A stretch of 64,000 nt of DNA, from assembly GCF_048269205.1 (NCBI RefSeq), contig NZ_JBLXJC010000001.1, positions 372,001 to 436,000 on the forward strand, read 5' to 3'. The DNA is from Emcibacter sp048269205. GTDB taxonomy: Bacteria; Pseudomonadota; Alphaproteobacteria; Sphingomonadales; Emcibacteraceae. Shown in pieces: positions 26,323 to 34,892 of the stretch (position 1 is the first letter of the stretch; every line of letters begins with the position of its first letter). The notes below the pieces were generated by a model. The model was not told the origin of the DNA and searched no databases. It saw only the letters and a program-made list of their open reading frames with translations. The position numbers were made by a program, and so were the translations under genes.

Positions 26323-27930
26323 ATGACCCAGTTAAAATCCGATCTGGATGTCAACGGTGCGGACTTCAGGGCCAATACGGAGGCCATGCAGGCACTGGTT
26401 GAGAACCTGAAACAGAAAATTACCGCCATTGAACAGGGGGGAGGGGAGCGGTCTCGCGAGCGTCACCTGAGCCGCGGCAAGCTTCTGCCTCGTGACCGGG
26501 TTAAACGGCTTCTGGACCGGGGCTCTCCATTTCTTGAGCTCTCGCAGCTTGCTGCCTATGGGGTCTATGACGACAATATTCCCGCCGCCGGTGTGATCGC
26601 CGGGATCGGCCGTGTGGCCGGTCGGGAATGTATGATCGTCTGCAACGATGCCACCGTGAAGGGCGGCACCTATTATCCCCTGACCGTCAAGAAACACCTG
26701 CGTGCCCAGGAAATCGCCGAGCAGAATAATCTGCCCTGTATCTATCTTGTGGACAGCGGCGGCGCCAACCTGCCGAATCAGGACGAGGTCTTCCCGGACA
26801 AACTTCATTTCGGACGCATTTTCTATAACCAGGCCAATATGTCCGCCAAGGGCATTCCCCAGATTGCTGTGGTGATGGGCTCCTGTACCGCCGGCGGGGC
26901 TTACGTCCCGGCCATGAGCGACGAGAGCATAATCGTTAAGGAGCAGGGCACCATCTTTCTGGCCGGACCGCCGCTGGTTAAGGCGGCAACGGGTGAGGAA
27001 GTCAGCGCGGAAGACCTGGGAGGCGGTGACGTGCATACCCGCATTTCCGGAGTGGCCGATCATCTGGCCCAGGACGATAATGACGCCCTGGAAATTGCCC
27101 GGCGCAGTATCTCGCATCTGAACCGTCTCAAGCCCGCCCAGCTGGAACTGAAGGAAAGTTGTGAACCGGCCTATGACCCGAAAGAAATTTACGGTGTGGT
27201 GCCTGCCGACCCCAAAGTTCCCTATGATGTGCGCGAGGTGATTGCCCGTATTGTTGACGGCAGCGACTTTGACGAATTCAAGAAACGCTACGGCACGACG
27301 CTTGTGTGCGGTTTCGCCCATATCTACGGCATGCCGGTCGGCATCGTCGCCAACAACGGCGTGCTGTTTTCCGAGAGCGCGCTCAAAGGCGCCCACTTTG
27401 TGGAGCTTTGCAGTCAGCGGGGTATCCCGCTGGTGTTCCTGCAGAATATCACCGGCTTCATGGTCGGACGCAAATATGAATCAGGCGGCATCGCCAAGGA
27501 CGGGGCCAAAATGGTGACCGCCGTCTCCTGCGCCCGGGTGCCGAAATTCACGGTGATCATCGGCGGTTCCTTCGGGGCCGGTAACTACGGCATGTGCGGC
27601 AGGGCCTATAACCCGCGCTTCCTGTGGATGTGGCCCAATGCCCGCATTTCCGTTATGGGCGGAGAGCAGGCGGCAGGCGTTCTGGCAACTGTGAAAAGAG
27701 ACGGCATGGAGCGCGCCGGCCAGAGCTGGTCGGCGGAAGAGGAAGAAGAGTTCCGCAAACCGATCATGGAACAATATGAGCTGCAGGGGCATCCCTATTA
27801 CGCCTCCGCCCGGCTGTGGGATGACGGGGTGATCGATCCGGCGGATACGCGCCGGGTGCTTGGTCTGGGCCTTTCCGCCAGTCTCAACGCCCCCATCGAG
27901 AAAACCAAATTCGGCATATTCAGGATGTAA
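26323..27930 (+). CDS. liuB: Methylcrotonoyl-CoA carboxylase, carboxyltransferase (beta) subunit
   Basis: Transfers CO2 from carboxybiotin to 3-methylcrotonyl-CoA in leucine breakdown. The 535-residue protein has both crotonase-fold halves of a biotin-dependent carboxyltransferase: RDRVKRLLDRGSPFLELSQL, the oxyanion loops VMGSCTAGGAYVPAMSDE and GGSFGAGNYGMCGRAYNPRF, and WPNARISVMGGEQAAGVLAT near the end. These match the methylcrotonyl rather than the propionyl type. It is first of five genes; liuC starts 3 bases later, so translation is tightly linked. AAGG just before the ATG is a poor ribosome site. Confidence 0.95.
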   Translation: MTQLKSDLDVNGADFRANTEAMQALVENLKQKITAIEQGGGERSRERHLSRGKLLPRDRVKRLLDRGSPFLELSQLAAYGVYDDNIPAAGVIAGIGRVAGRECMIVCNDATVKGGTYYPLTVKKHLRAQEIAEQNNLPCIYLVDSGGANLPNQDEVFPDKLHFGRIFYNQANMSAKGIPQIAVVMGSCTAGGAYVPAMSDESIIVKEQGTIFLAGPPLVKAATGEEVSAEDLGGGDVHTRISGVADHLAQDDNDALEIARRSISHLNRLKPAQLELKESCEPAYDPKEIYGVVPADPKVPYDVREVIARIVDGSDFDEFKKRYGTTLVCGFAHIYGMPVGIVANNGVLFSESALKGAHFVELCSQRGIPLVFLQNITGFMVGRKYESGGIAKDGAKMVTAVSCARVPKFTVIIGGSFGAGNYGMCGRAYNPRFLWMWPNARISVMGGEQAAGVLATVKRDGMERAGQSWSAEEEEEFRKPIMEQYELQGHPYYASARLWDDGVIDPADTRRVLGLGLSASLNAPIEKTKFGIFRM

Positions 27931-27933
27931 GTC

Positions 27934-28728
27934 ATGAGCGCAGAGATTTTAAAGGTAGAGAAGCAGGCAAACGGTCTGGCCCGGGTAACGCTCAACCGCC
28001 CGGAGGTCCGCAACGCCTTTAACGAAGACATGATCCGCAAACTGACAGAGACCTTCCGGGATCTTGGCGGGGACGACACAGTCAAGGCGGTGATCATTTC
28101 CGGTAATGGCAAGGGTTTCTCCGCCGGGGCCGACCTGGACTGGATGAAACGGGCCGCCGATTTCAGCCATGACCAGAATAAGGCCGATGCGGAGGCACTG
28201 GCCTATATGCTGAAACATTTATACGAGATGCCCAAGCTGACGATTGCTTTTGTACACGGGGCGGCCATGGGGGGCGGACTCGGCCTGGTGTCCTGTTGTG
28301 ATCTTGTCATTGCCCACAGGGATACCCGTTTTTCCCTTTCGGAAGTGAAGCTGGGTCTGATCCCGGCCACTATCTCACCCTATGTTATTGCAGCGATCGG
28401 GCCGCGACAGGCCAAGCGCTACTTCCAGACGGGAGAGGCCTTTTTCGGCGACAAGGCGAAAGAGATCGGCCTGGTGCATGAAGTGGCTGACACGGACGAG
28501 CATATGGCCGAAATCCTGGAAAAAGTCCTGGTGGATGTAAAGCTGTCAGCGCCGAAGGCCATGGCGGCGTCCAAAAAACTGGTTCTGGACTATGCCTTCC
28601 GTCCGCTGGAAACGGAAATCATCGAGGATAGTGCGGAACGTATTGCCTCTACCCGTGCCGGTGGCGAGGCGAAAGAGGGTATTACCGCTTTCTTTGAGAA
28701 ACGCAAACCGGGCTGGACGGAAGGATAA
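27934..28728 (+). CDS. liuC: Enoyl-CoA hydratase, probable methylglutaconyl-CoA hydratase
   Basis: A 264-residue crotonase. The acyl-CoA oxyanion segments are visible (GFSAGADLDWMKR and HGAAMGGGLGLVSCCDLVIA), and the acid/base region LSEVKLGLIPATISPYVI is typical of methylglutaconyl-CoA hydratase, which hydrates 3-methylglutaconyl-CoA to HMG-CoA. Its place between the two methylcrotonyl-CoA carboxylase subunits fixes the substrate better than sequence alone. The start lies 3 bases after the liuB stop and the stop is 3 bases before the alpha-subunit start. Confidence 0.94.
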   Translation: MSAEILKVEKQANGLARVTLNRPEVRNAFNEDMIRKLTETFRDLGGDDTVKAVIISGNGKGFSAGADLDWMKRAADFSHDQNKADAEALAYMLKHLYEMPKLTIAFVHGAAMGGGLGLVSCCDLVIAHRDTRFSLSEVKLGLIPATISPYVIAAIGPRQAKRYFQTGEAFFGDKAKEIGLVHEVADTDEHMAEILEKVLVDVKLSAPKAMAASKKLVLDYAFRPLETEIIEDSAERIASTRAGGEAKEGITAFFEKRKPGWTEG

Positions 28729-28731
28729 GGC

Positions 28732-30720
28732 ATGTTTGACAAAATACTTATCGCCAATCGCGGCGAGATTGCCTGCCGTATTATTGAAACCGCCCGCAGG
28801 AATGCGGTGCGCACCGTTGCGGTCTATTCCGATGCGGACGAACATGCCCGCCATGTGCGCCTTGCCGACGAGGCGGTGCATATCGGTGCGCCGGAAGCCG
28901 CCAACAGCTACCTCAAGGGCGACCTGCTGATCGAGGTGGCCAAAAAGACCGGTGCCCAGGGCATTCATCCGGGCTATGGCTTCCTGTCGGAAAATGCCGA
29001 ATTCGCCGAAGCCTGCGCCAAGGCGGGGATTACTTTCATCGGTCCGTCCGCCGACAGCATCCGGGCCATGGGCCTCAAGGACAAGGCCAAGGAACTGATG
29101 CAGGAAGCCGGCGTGCCGGTGGTGCCTGGCTATCAGGGCAAAGATCAGGACCCCGCCTTGTTGAAAAGTGAAGCCGATGAAATCGGCTATCCGGTGCTGA
29201 TCAAGGCGGTGGCCGGCGGCGGCGGCAAGGGCATGCGGCTGGTGCAGAAAGCGGAGGACTTCCTTTCCTCGCTGGAAAGCTGCCAGCGGGAAGCCAAGGC
29301 CTCCTTCGGCAACGCCCATGTGCTGATCGAAAAATATCTGACCCGTCCCCGCCATATCGAGGTGCAGGTCTTCGCTGACAGTCACGGCGATGCGGTGCAT
29401 CTGTTCGAGCGTGACTGTTCCCTGCAGCGCCGCCATCAGAAGGTGGTCGAGGAAGCTCCGGCCCCTGATATGCCGGAGGCCGTGCGCCAGGCCATGGGCG
29501 AGGCAGCGGTCAAGGCGGCCAAGGCCATCAGCTATTGCGGTGCGGGGACTATCGAGTTTATCGTCGATTCCGGCCGCGGCCTGACCGAAGACAGCTTTTA
29601 CTTCATGGAAATGAACACCCGTTTGCAGGTGGAGCATCCGGTCACCGAACTGATCACCGGACAGGATCTTGTGGAATGGCAGCTTCGGGTGGCGTCCGGT
29701 GATCCCCTGCCGCTCTCCCAGGAGCAACTGGCCCTCAACGGTCATGCTTTCGAGGTGCGCCTTTATGCCGAGGATCCGGCCAATAACTTTCTGCCCCAGA
29801 CCGGCACGCTCCACCATTTCCGTACTCCTGCGCGGGATGAACATTTCCGGCTGGATACGGGGATCGAGGAAGGGGACGAGGTTTCCATCTATTATGACCC
29901 CATGATCGCCAAGCTGATTGTCTGGGACCGTACCCGCACCGGGGCTCTGCGGCAGATGGCCCGGGCTCTGCGCAAGACCTCGGTGGCCGGTGTCAGGACC
30001 AATCTGGAATTCCTGGCGGCCATATTTGATCATCCCGCCTTCAGGGACGGTGATGTGGACACCCATTTCATCGAACATCATGCAGAGGCGCTTCTGCCGT
30101 CCGGCAAAAAAGCCGGGATGGAGACTCTCGCCTGTGCGGCGGTACGTATTCTCGGACGCAACGGTGAAGGAACCGACCCCTTTGGCTGGACCGACGGCTG
30201 GCGTATGAATATGTCTTTGAAAGCGCCGCTGGTGTTCCTGGAGGGGGAGCAGCGTCATGAAATCATCGTTGAATATCTGGAAAACGGATTCCGGATATCC
30301 GGTGACGTGGGCGAGGCAAGCGTCAACCATGTGCATGATGAGGACGGCCGCATCTTTCTGATGATGAATGGCGATCGGGAGGTTCATGCGACCGTCGCCG
30401 AAGCCGGCAAGGACCTGACGGTCTTTTGTGACGGCCGGGTTCATTACCTGCATCACTTCGTGCCCGGGGCAGAGGATGCCGAGGAAGCCGGCGGCAGCGG
30501 TGTCATCGTTACTCCCATGCCCGGCAAGCTGAGCCGTCTGATGGTGGCTGAAGGTGACGAGGTGCAAGCCGGCCAGCCTCTTCTGGTGCTGGAAGCCATG
30601 AAAATGGAACACACCCTGAAGGCTCCGGTGGCCGGAACGGTGGAAAAACTTTCCGCCGGGGAAGGCGACCAGGTCTCTGACGGCCAGGTGCTGGTAAAAA
30701 TCACGGAACCGGAACAATGA
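28732..30720 (+). CDS. liuD: Methylcrotonoyl-CoA carboxylase, biotin carboxylase/BCCP (alpha) subunit
   Basis: A 662-residue biotin carboxylase fused to its carrier. The ATP-grasp biotin carboxylase domain fills residues 1-445 (MFDKILIANRGEIACRIIET; KAVAGGGGKGMRL; EMNTRLQVEHPVTE). A connecting region follows, and the C-terminal biotinyl domain has EAMKMEH with Lys624 as the biotin attachment site. It loads CO2 on biotin for the beta subunit. The stop overlaps the HMG-CoA lyase start by four bases (ATGA). Confidence 0.95.
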   Translation: MFDKILIANRGEIACRIIETARRNAVRTVAVYSDADEHARHVRLADEAVHIGAPEAANSYLKGDLLIEVAKKTGAQGIHPGYGFLSENAEFAEACAKAGITFIGPSADSIRAMGLKDKAKELMQEAGVPVVPGYQGKDQDPALLKSEADEIGYPVLIKAVAGGGGKGMRLVQKAEDFLSSLESCQREAKASFGNAHVLIEKYLTRPRHIEVQVFADSHGDAVHLFERDCSLQRRHQKVVEEAPAPDMPEAVRQAMGEAAVKAAKAISYCGAGTIEFIVDSGRGLTEDSFYFMEMNTRLQVEHPVTELITGQDLVEWQLRVASGDPLPLSQEQLALNGHAFEVRLYAEDPANNFLPQTGTLHHFRTPARDEHFRLDTGIEEGDEVSIYYDPMIAKLIVWDRTRTGALRQMARALRKTSVAGVRTNLEFLAAIFDHPAFRDGDVDTHFIEHHAEALLPSGKKAGMETLACAAVRILGRNGEGTDPFGWTDGWRMNMSLKAPLVFLEGEQRHEIIVEYLENGFRISGDVGEASVNHVHDEDGRIFLMMNGDREVHATVAEAGKDLTVFCDGRVHYLHHFVPGAEDAEEAGGSGVIVTPMPGKLSRLMVAEGDEVQAGQPLLVLEAMKMEHTLKAPVAGTVEKLSAGEGDQVSDGQVLVKITEPEQ

Positions 30721-31613
30721 CGGACCATGTAAGGCTGTATGAGGTCGGCCCGCGGGACGGCCTGCAGAATGAAAAGCAGGTGGTGCCCACCGATGTCAAG
30801 GTCAGGCTGATCGAGCTTCTCGCCGATGCGGGCCTGACCCATATCGAGGCGACCAGTTTTGTGTCCCCCAAATGGGTGCCGCAGATGGGTGACAATGCTG
30901 ATGTCATGGCAGCCCTGCCGAAGCGGGAAGGCGTTACCTACCCGGTTCTTACCCCCAATATGAAGGGGCTGGAGGCGGCGCTTGATGCCGGGGCGCAGGA
31001 AGTGGCCATTTTTGGTGCGGCATCGGAAAGCTTTAGTCAAAAAAACATAAACTGCAGCATTGCCGAGAGTCTGGACCGGTTTGAACCGGTTGTGGAAAAG
31101 GCAAAGGCTTCGGGCGTGGCCCTGCGCGGTTATGTATCCTGTATTGTTGGTTGCCCATACGAGGGCGACATTGCACCGTCGGCGGTGGCCGACATGACCG
31201 AGAGGCTTCTGGCAATGGGATGTTATGAAGTCTCCCTCGGTGACACCATCGGTGTGGGAACACCGAAAAGCATGGCTGACATGCTTGAGGTGGTGCTGGA
31301 CCGTATAGCGGTCGAAAAAATTGCCCTGCATTGCCATGATACCTACGGACAGGCCCTGGCCAATATATTGACCGGGCTGGAGCGTGGCGTGCGGGTCATT
31401 GACAGTTCCATCGCTGGCCTTGGCGGCTGCCCCTATGCGAAGGGAGCCTCCGGCAATGTGGCGACGGAAGATGTCCTCTACATGCTGAATGGCATGGGAT
31501 TCCAAACCGGCGTTGATCTGGAGAAACTTGTCAAAGCTGCCTGGTATATTGCGGACGTACTGGGCAGACCTCCGGCTTCAAAGGTTGCGATAGCTTTAGG
31601 GAGACCTGACTAG
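30717..31613 (+). CDS. liuE: Hydroxymethylglutaryl-CoA lyase
   Basis: Splits HMG-CoA into acetoacetate and acetyl-CoA, the last committed step of leucine breakdown. The 298-residue protein has the DRE-TIM metallolyase start (YEVGPRDGLQNEKQ), metal ligands in ALHCHDTYGQAL, and the flexible-loop Cys in GLGGCPYAKGASGN, all diagnostic of HMG-CoA lyase. It overlaps liuD by four bases and is followed 27 bases later by the dehydrogenase gene. Confidence 0.96.
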   Translation: MTDHVRLYEVGPRDGLQNEKQVVPTDVKVRLIELLADAGLTHIEATSFVSPKWVPQMGDNADVMAALPKREGVTYPVLTPNMKGLEAALDAGAQEVAIFGAASESFSQKNINCSIAESLDRFEPVVEKAKASGVALRGYVSCIVGCPYEGDIAPSAVADMTERLLAMGCYEVSLGDTIGVGTPKSMADMLEVVLDRIAVEKIALHCHDTYGQALANILTGLERGVRVIDSSIAGLGGCPYAKGASGNVATEDVLYMLNGMGFQTGVDLEKLVKAAWYIADVLGRPPASKVAIALGRPD

Positions 31614-31640
31614 GCTCCAAATTAACGAAAGGACAACGGG

Positions 31641-32807
31641 ATGGCTTCTTATCCTTCTCTGAATTTTAATCTTGGTGAAGATATTGACATGCTGCGGGAC
31701 ACAGTGAAGTCCTTCGCAGACAAAGAGCTTGCCCCGCGGGCGGCGGAAATCGATGAAAAGAACGAGTTCCCCGCGGATATGTGGGGAAAGATGGGTGATC
31801 TCGGCCTGCTCGGCGTGACCGTGGATGAGGCATATGGCGGGGTCAATATGGGCTACTTGGCCCATACCGTGATTATGGAGGAAATCTCCCGCGCGTCTGC
31901 AAGCGTGGGGCTGAGCTACGGCGCTCATTCCAACCTCTGTGTGAACCAGATCAAACGCAATGGTACCGAGGAACAGAAGCATAAATATCTACCCAAGCTG
32001 ATCAGCGGTGAACATGTCGGCGCCTTGGCCATGAGCGAGCCGGGTGCAGGTTCTGACGTGGTCAGTATGAAGCTGCGCGCCGAAAAGAAGGGCGACCACT
32101 ATGTGCTCAACGGCAACAAGATGTGGATCACCAATGGCCCTGATGCGGATACGCTTGTGGTCTATGCCAAGACCGATATGTCTGCCGGTCCCCGCGGCAT
32201 TACCGCCTTCCTGGTCGAGAAAGGCATGAAAGGCTTTTCTACGGCCCAGAAGCTGGACAAGCTCGGCATGCGCGGCTCCAACACCTGCGAACTGGTGTTT
32301 GAAGATTGCGAGGTGCCTGAGGAAAATATTCTGGGGCAGGAAAATTCCGGTGTGCGTGTTCTGATGTCCGGTCTCGACTATGAACGGGTTGTGCTTTCTG
32401 GCGGTCCGCTGGGCATCATGCAGGCCTGTCTGGATGTGGTGCTGCCTTACGTTCACGAACGCAAGCAGTTCGATACCCCGATCGGCGAGTTTCAGCTCAT
32501 GCAGGGCAAGCTTGCCGATATGTATACTGAGCTCAATGCCAGCCGGGCCTATGTCTATGCGGTGGCTGCTGCCTGCGACAGGGGGGAGACCACCCGCAAG
32601 GATGCGGCCGGTTGTATTCTCTATTCTGCGGAGAAAGCGACCCAGATGGCTTTGCAGGCAATCCAGGCCCTGGGCGGCAATGGTTATATCAATGAATTCC
32701 CGACTGGACGTCTGTTGAGAGATGCCAAGCTCTATGAGATCGGTGCCGGCACCAGCGAAATCCGCCGCATGCTGATTGGCCGGGAGCTCTTTGCCGAAAC
32801 AGGGTAA
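31641..32807 (+). CDS. liuA: Isovaleryl-CoA dehydrogenase
   Basis: An FAD acyl-CoA dehydrogenase of 388 residues that oxidises isovaleryl-CoA to 3-methylcrotonyl-CoA, feeding the enzymes encoded just upstream. Family blocks are GALAMSEPGAGSDVVSMKL, KMWITNGPDADTLVVYAKT and YEIGAGTSEIRRMLIGRELF. The helix GLDYERVVLSGGPLGIMQA carries the Glu position that acts as base in isovaleryl-type enzymes rather than in short-chain ones. A strong site (AAAGGACAACGGG) precedes the ATG. The gene is last here, whereas in Pseudomonas-type liu operons it is first. Confidence 0.95.
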   Translation: MASYPSLNFNLGEDIDMLRDTVKSFADKELAPRAAEIDEKNEFPADMWGKMGDLGLLGVTVDEAYGGVNMGYLAHTVIMEEISRASASVGLSYGAHSNLCVNQIKRNGTEEQKHKYLPKLISGEHVGALAMSEPGAGSDVVSMKLRAEKKGDHYVLNGNKMWITNGPDADTLVVYAKTDMSAGPRGITAFLVEKGMKGFSTAQKLDKLGMRGSNTCELVFEDCEVPEENILGQENSGVRVLMSGLDYERVVLSGGPLGIMQACLDVVLPYVHERKQFDTPIGEFQLMQGKLADMYTELNASRAYVYAVAAACDRGETTRKDAAGCILYSAEKATQMALQAIQALGGNGYINEFPTGRLLRDAKLYEIGAGTSEIRRMLIGRELFAETG

Positions 32808-32838
32808 ATATATATCTTCTCTTCATGGTTGTGATTCG

Positions 32839-32871
32839 CAGGCCCCGGATATTAACGTCCGGGGCCTGTTT
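32839..32871 (+). terminator. Terminator of the leucine catabolic operon
   Basis: A perfect 11-bp stem CAGGCCCCGGA / TCCGGGGCCTG with an 8-base loop followed by TTT, 31 bases after the dehydrogenase stop. Confidence 0.85.
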
Positions 32872-33206
32872 CGTTAATATCGTCTTTTTTTCCGAATTTC
32901 AGGCCGAAATAATAACGGCACAAAACTTTCTTGTTTAATAAATAGGAAATGGCATAGAATATTGGGAACATTGGTGTATTAGTTGAAAGAATTTGTTGCG
33001 AACGGCTTTTAATTAAGTAAATTTTAAGAAAATTTTACCGAATAGTCTAAAATTATTAACAAGTTAGTTATAATTTTAAAATTAATATGAAAAATAGTGT
33101 TTCACGTTTAAAGAGAATTAGGATATATTAAATAAAAAACGTGTACACACCACTAATTAACACAATAAATTACTTGGCAGAAAACTAGTGTAATAGGTAA
33201 GGGATC
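32872..33206. other. AT-rich gene-free region upstream of the ArsR regulator
   Basis: About 335 bases without a convincing gene. From about 32930 on it is strikingly AT-rich, with runs such as TAAATTTTAAGAAAATTTTA, in contrast to the GC-rich coding surroundings. No RNA gene was recognised. It may hold a long regulatory region, a nucleoid-protein binding site, or the scar of an acquired segment. Confidence 0.6.
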
Positions 33207-33551
33207 ATGAATAGCAATAAGGATGTGATTGACGTCGAAAAGCTTCAAAGCAAGGCGTTTCAGGCAGCTGATTTTCTCAAAACTCTGGCAAATTCCAACC
33301 GGCTTGTAATCCTCAGCCGTCTTCTGGACGAGGAAATGTGTGTCGGTGATCTGGAAAAGAACCTGGATATTTCCCAGTCAGCTCTTTCCCAGCATCTGAG
33401 CCGCATGCGGGCGGAAGGTCTTGTGACCACCCGCCGGGAAAGTCAGCAGATTTTCTATCGTATCAAGGATGAGCGGGTAGGTCATATGCTGCGCGTCACC
33501 TATGAGCTTTTTTGTCGGGATACTTCAGACCAGGTTGCTGTCGCGGTCTGA
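33207..33551 (+). CDS. ArsR/SmtB family transcriptional regulator
   Basis: A 114-residue winged-helix repressor. It reads FLKTLANSNRLVILSRLLDE, then the recognition region ISQSALSQHLSRMRAEGLVT and the wing TRRESQQIFYRI. This is closest to the BigR/NolR/HlyU group rather than metal-sensing ArsR, since the metal Cys box ELCVCDL is absent. Two cysteines, Cys45 and Cys103, are present; Cys103 fits the C-terminal thiol used by sulfide-sensing BigR/SqrR proteins, but the usual first thiol position appears to be Ser37, so thiol sensing is uncertain. The start is preceded by TAAGGGATC. Its targets are not evident; it is followed by a convergent AI-2E gene. Confidence 0.88.
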   Translation: MNSNKDVIDVEKLQSKAFQAADFLKTLANSNRLVILSRLLDEEMCVGDLEKNLDISQSALSQHLSRMRAEGLVTTRRESQQIFYRIKDERVGHMLRVTYELFCRDTSDQVAVAV

Positions 33552-33575
33552 TATCTGACAATCTTTTTGATTAAG

Positions 33576-33618
33576 TTGCCGGGAATGGTCGGGGGGCCGT
33601 TGCCGGCAATTTAATTTT
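33576..33618. terminator. Terminator between the ArsR and AI-2E genes
   Basis: TTGCCGG (33576-33582) pairs with CCGGCAA (33603-33609) around a 20-base G-rich loop, followed by TTTAATTTTT. It lies between two convergent genes. Confidence 0.55.
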
Positions 33619-33648
33619 TGCCTAGTCTGTTTTATTTTGCTTTGTCCG

Positions 33649-34698
33649 TCAGTCGTCCCGGCGGATGGTTTTTATATTGCCGTCCTGGGACAAAAGTATC
33701 GCCACCGGCCGCGTGCTTTCGAACTGGGCGAAGATTATCATCAGGATGACCGTGAAGGGAACGCTCAGGAACATACCGGTGATGCCCCAGATGCTGCCCC
33801 ACAGCGCCAGGGACAACATGACCACAAGCGGGCTCAGGTTCAGTGAATTGCCCATCAGTTTCGGTTCCAGCACATTGCCGATGCTGAACTGGATGGTGGA
33901 CAGAGTGGTGATGACAATGGCAAAGGGGGTCAGGGTGTCAAATTGAATCAGGCTGAGCAGGGCCGGGAAGATCACCGCCAGCAGCGATCCTACGGTGGGG
34001 ATAAAGTTCAGCAGGAAAATAATGAAGGCCCAGAATTCTGCAAAATCCACACCGACCATATAAAGCACTGCATAACAGGCCAGGCCGGTCAACACGCTGG
34101 TGAAGGTCTTGATGGCTACATATTTCTCAACATCCTCCTGCACATGCGCCAGAATATCCCTGACGGTCCTGTCATAGGATGAATGACGCAAAAGCGCCTC
34201 CAGCTTCAGCGGGAAAAATTTCTGTTCCAAAATCAAAAACAAGAGATAGATCAGGATCAGGCTGGCGTTACCGGCCAGGGTTACCATGGTTGAGGCGATG
34301 TTGGTAATGAAGGGGGCAAGGCTGATCTGGCCCAGAAATTGTTTTAGATTAACCTGTTCATCGGTGCCCAGAAGATCCGACAACCGATGAGTAAGCTTGG
34401 CAAAATTCTCCTGATAGCCGGGGGCGGCGGCCCTTACATCTGTGATGTTGGAGTTGATCATATCGTACAGCAGCGCCAGCGCCAGAAGCATGGTGAGCAG
34501 GGAAAGACTGAAGCTCAGCCAGGACGGCATGCCCTTTCCGCCGACTTTGACCTTCTGGAAATAGTCGGACAGGGTGTGAATCAGATACCAGATCACTACG
34601 GCGATGACAAAGGGCACCAAAAGATCGCGGCCGATGACCATGATCATCACGATGAGGCATATGAGTCCAAGCCCCCCGGCATAGGATAATATGCGCAT
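33649..34698 (-). CDS. AI-2E family transporter (permease)
   Basis: A 349-residue membrane protein with about eight hydrophobic helices. Family blocks are LLVPFVIAVVIWYLIHTLSD near the start and, near the end, FLLNFIPTVGSLLAVIFPAL with the LSPLVVMLSLALWGSIWGI segment. AI-2E proteins export the quorum signal AI-2 in E. coli (TqsA) or act as Na+/H+ antiporters in other bacteria, so the substrate is open. A GTG/ATG start near 34698 places it two bases from the divergent gene region that follows. Confidence 0.9.
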   Translation of the reverse strand: MRILSYAGGLGLICLIVMIMVIGRDLLVPFVIAVVIWYLIHTLSDYFQKVKVGGKGMPSWLSFSLSLLTMLLALALLYDMINSNITDVRAAAPGYQENFAKLTHRLSDLLGTDEQVNLKQFLGQISLAPFITNIASTMVTLAGNASLILIYLLFLILEQKFFPLKLEALLRHSSYDRTVRDILAHVQEDVEKYVAIKTFTSVLTGLACYAVLYMVGVDFAEFWAFIIFLLNFIPTVGSLLAVIFPALLSLIQFDTLTPFAIVITTLSTIQFSIGNVLEPKLMGNSLNLSPLVVMLSLALWGSIWGITGMFLSVPFTVILMIIFAQFESTRPVAILLSQDGNIKTIRRDD

Positions 34699-34892
34699 TT
34701 ATGGCCTCCATTCTGCTGACATGTGCCGCTGTCCGTGACAGCGCTCAGGAAACCGGAATTGTTGAACCAACCGTCCGGAAGGTCAAGATTTTAATGTTTT
34801 TTCCTCGATGTTCTTGTTTTGTTCCTATTTATACCTATAATAGTCTTATTAAAAATGATTCTCTCATGAGATGTGTCGCCAAAGGAGGTCAA

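Noticed and set aside
28546..30717. A 723-codon minus-strand frame opposite the MCC alpha gene
   Set aside because: It covers genes with unmistakable catalytic motifs and shows no domain of its own.
34701..34892. Upstream extension of the first lysis-cassette gene
   Set aside because: The extra residues are not protein-like and a perfect AAAGGAGG site lies just before the ATG at 34893.
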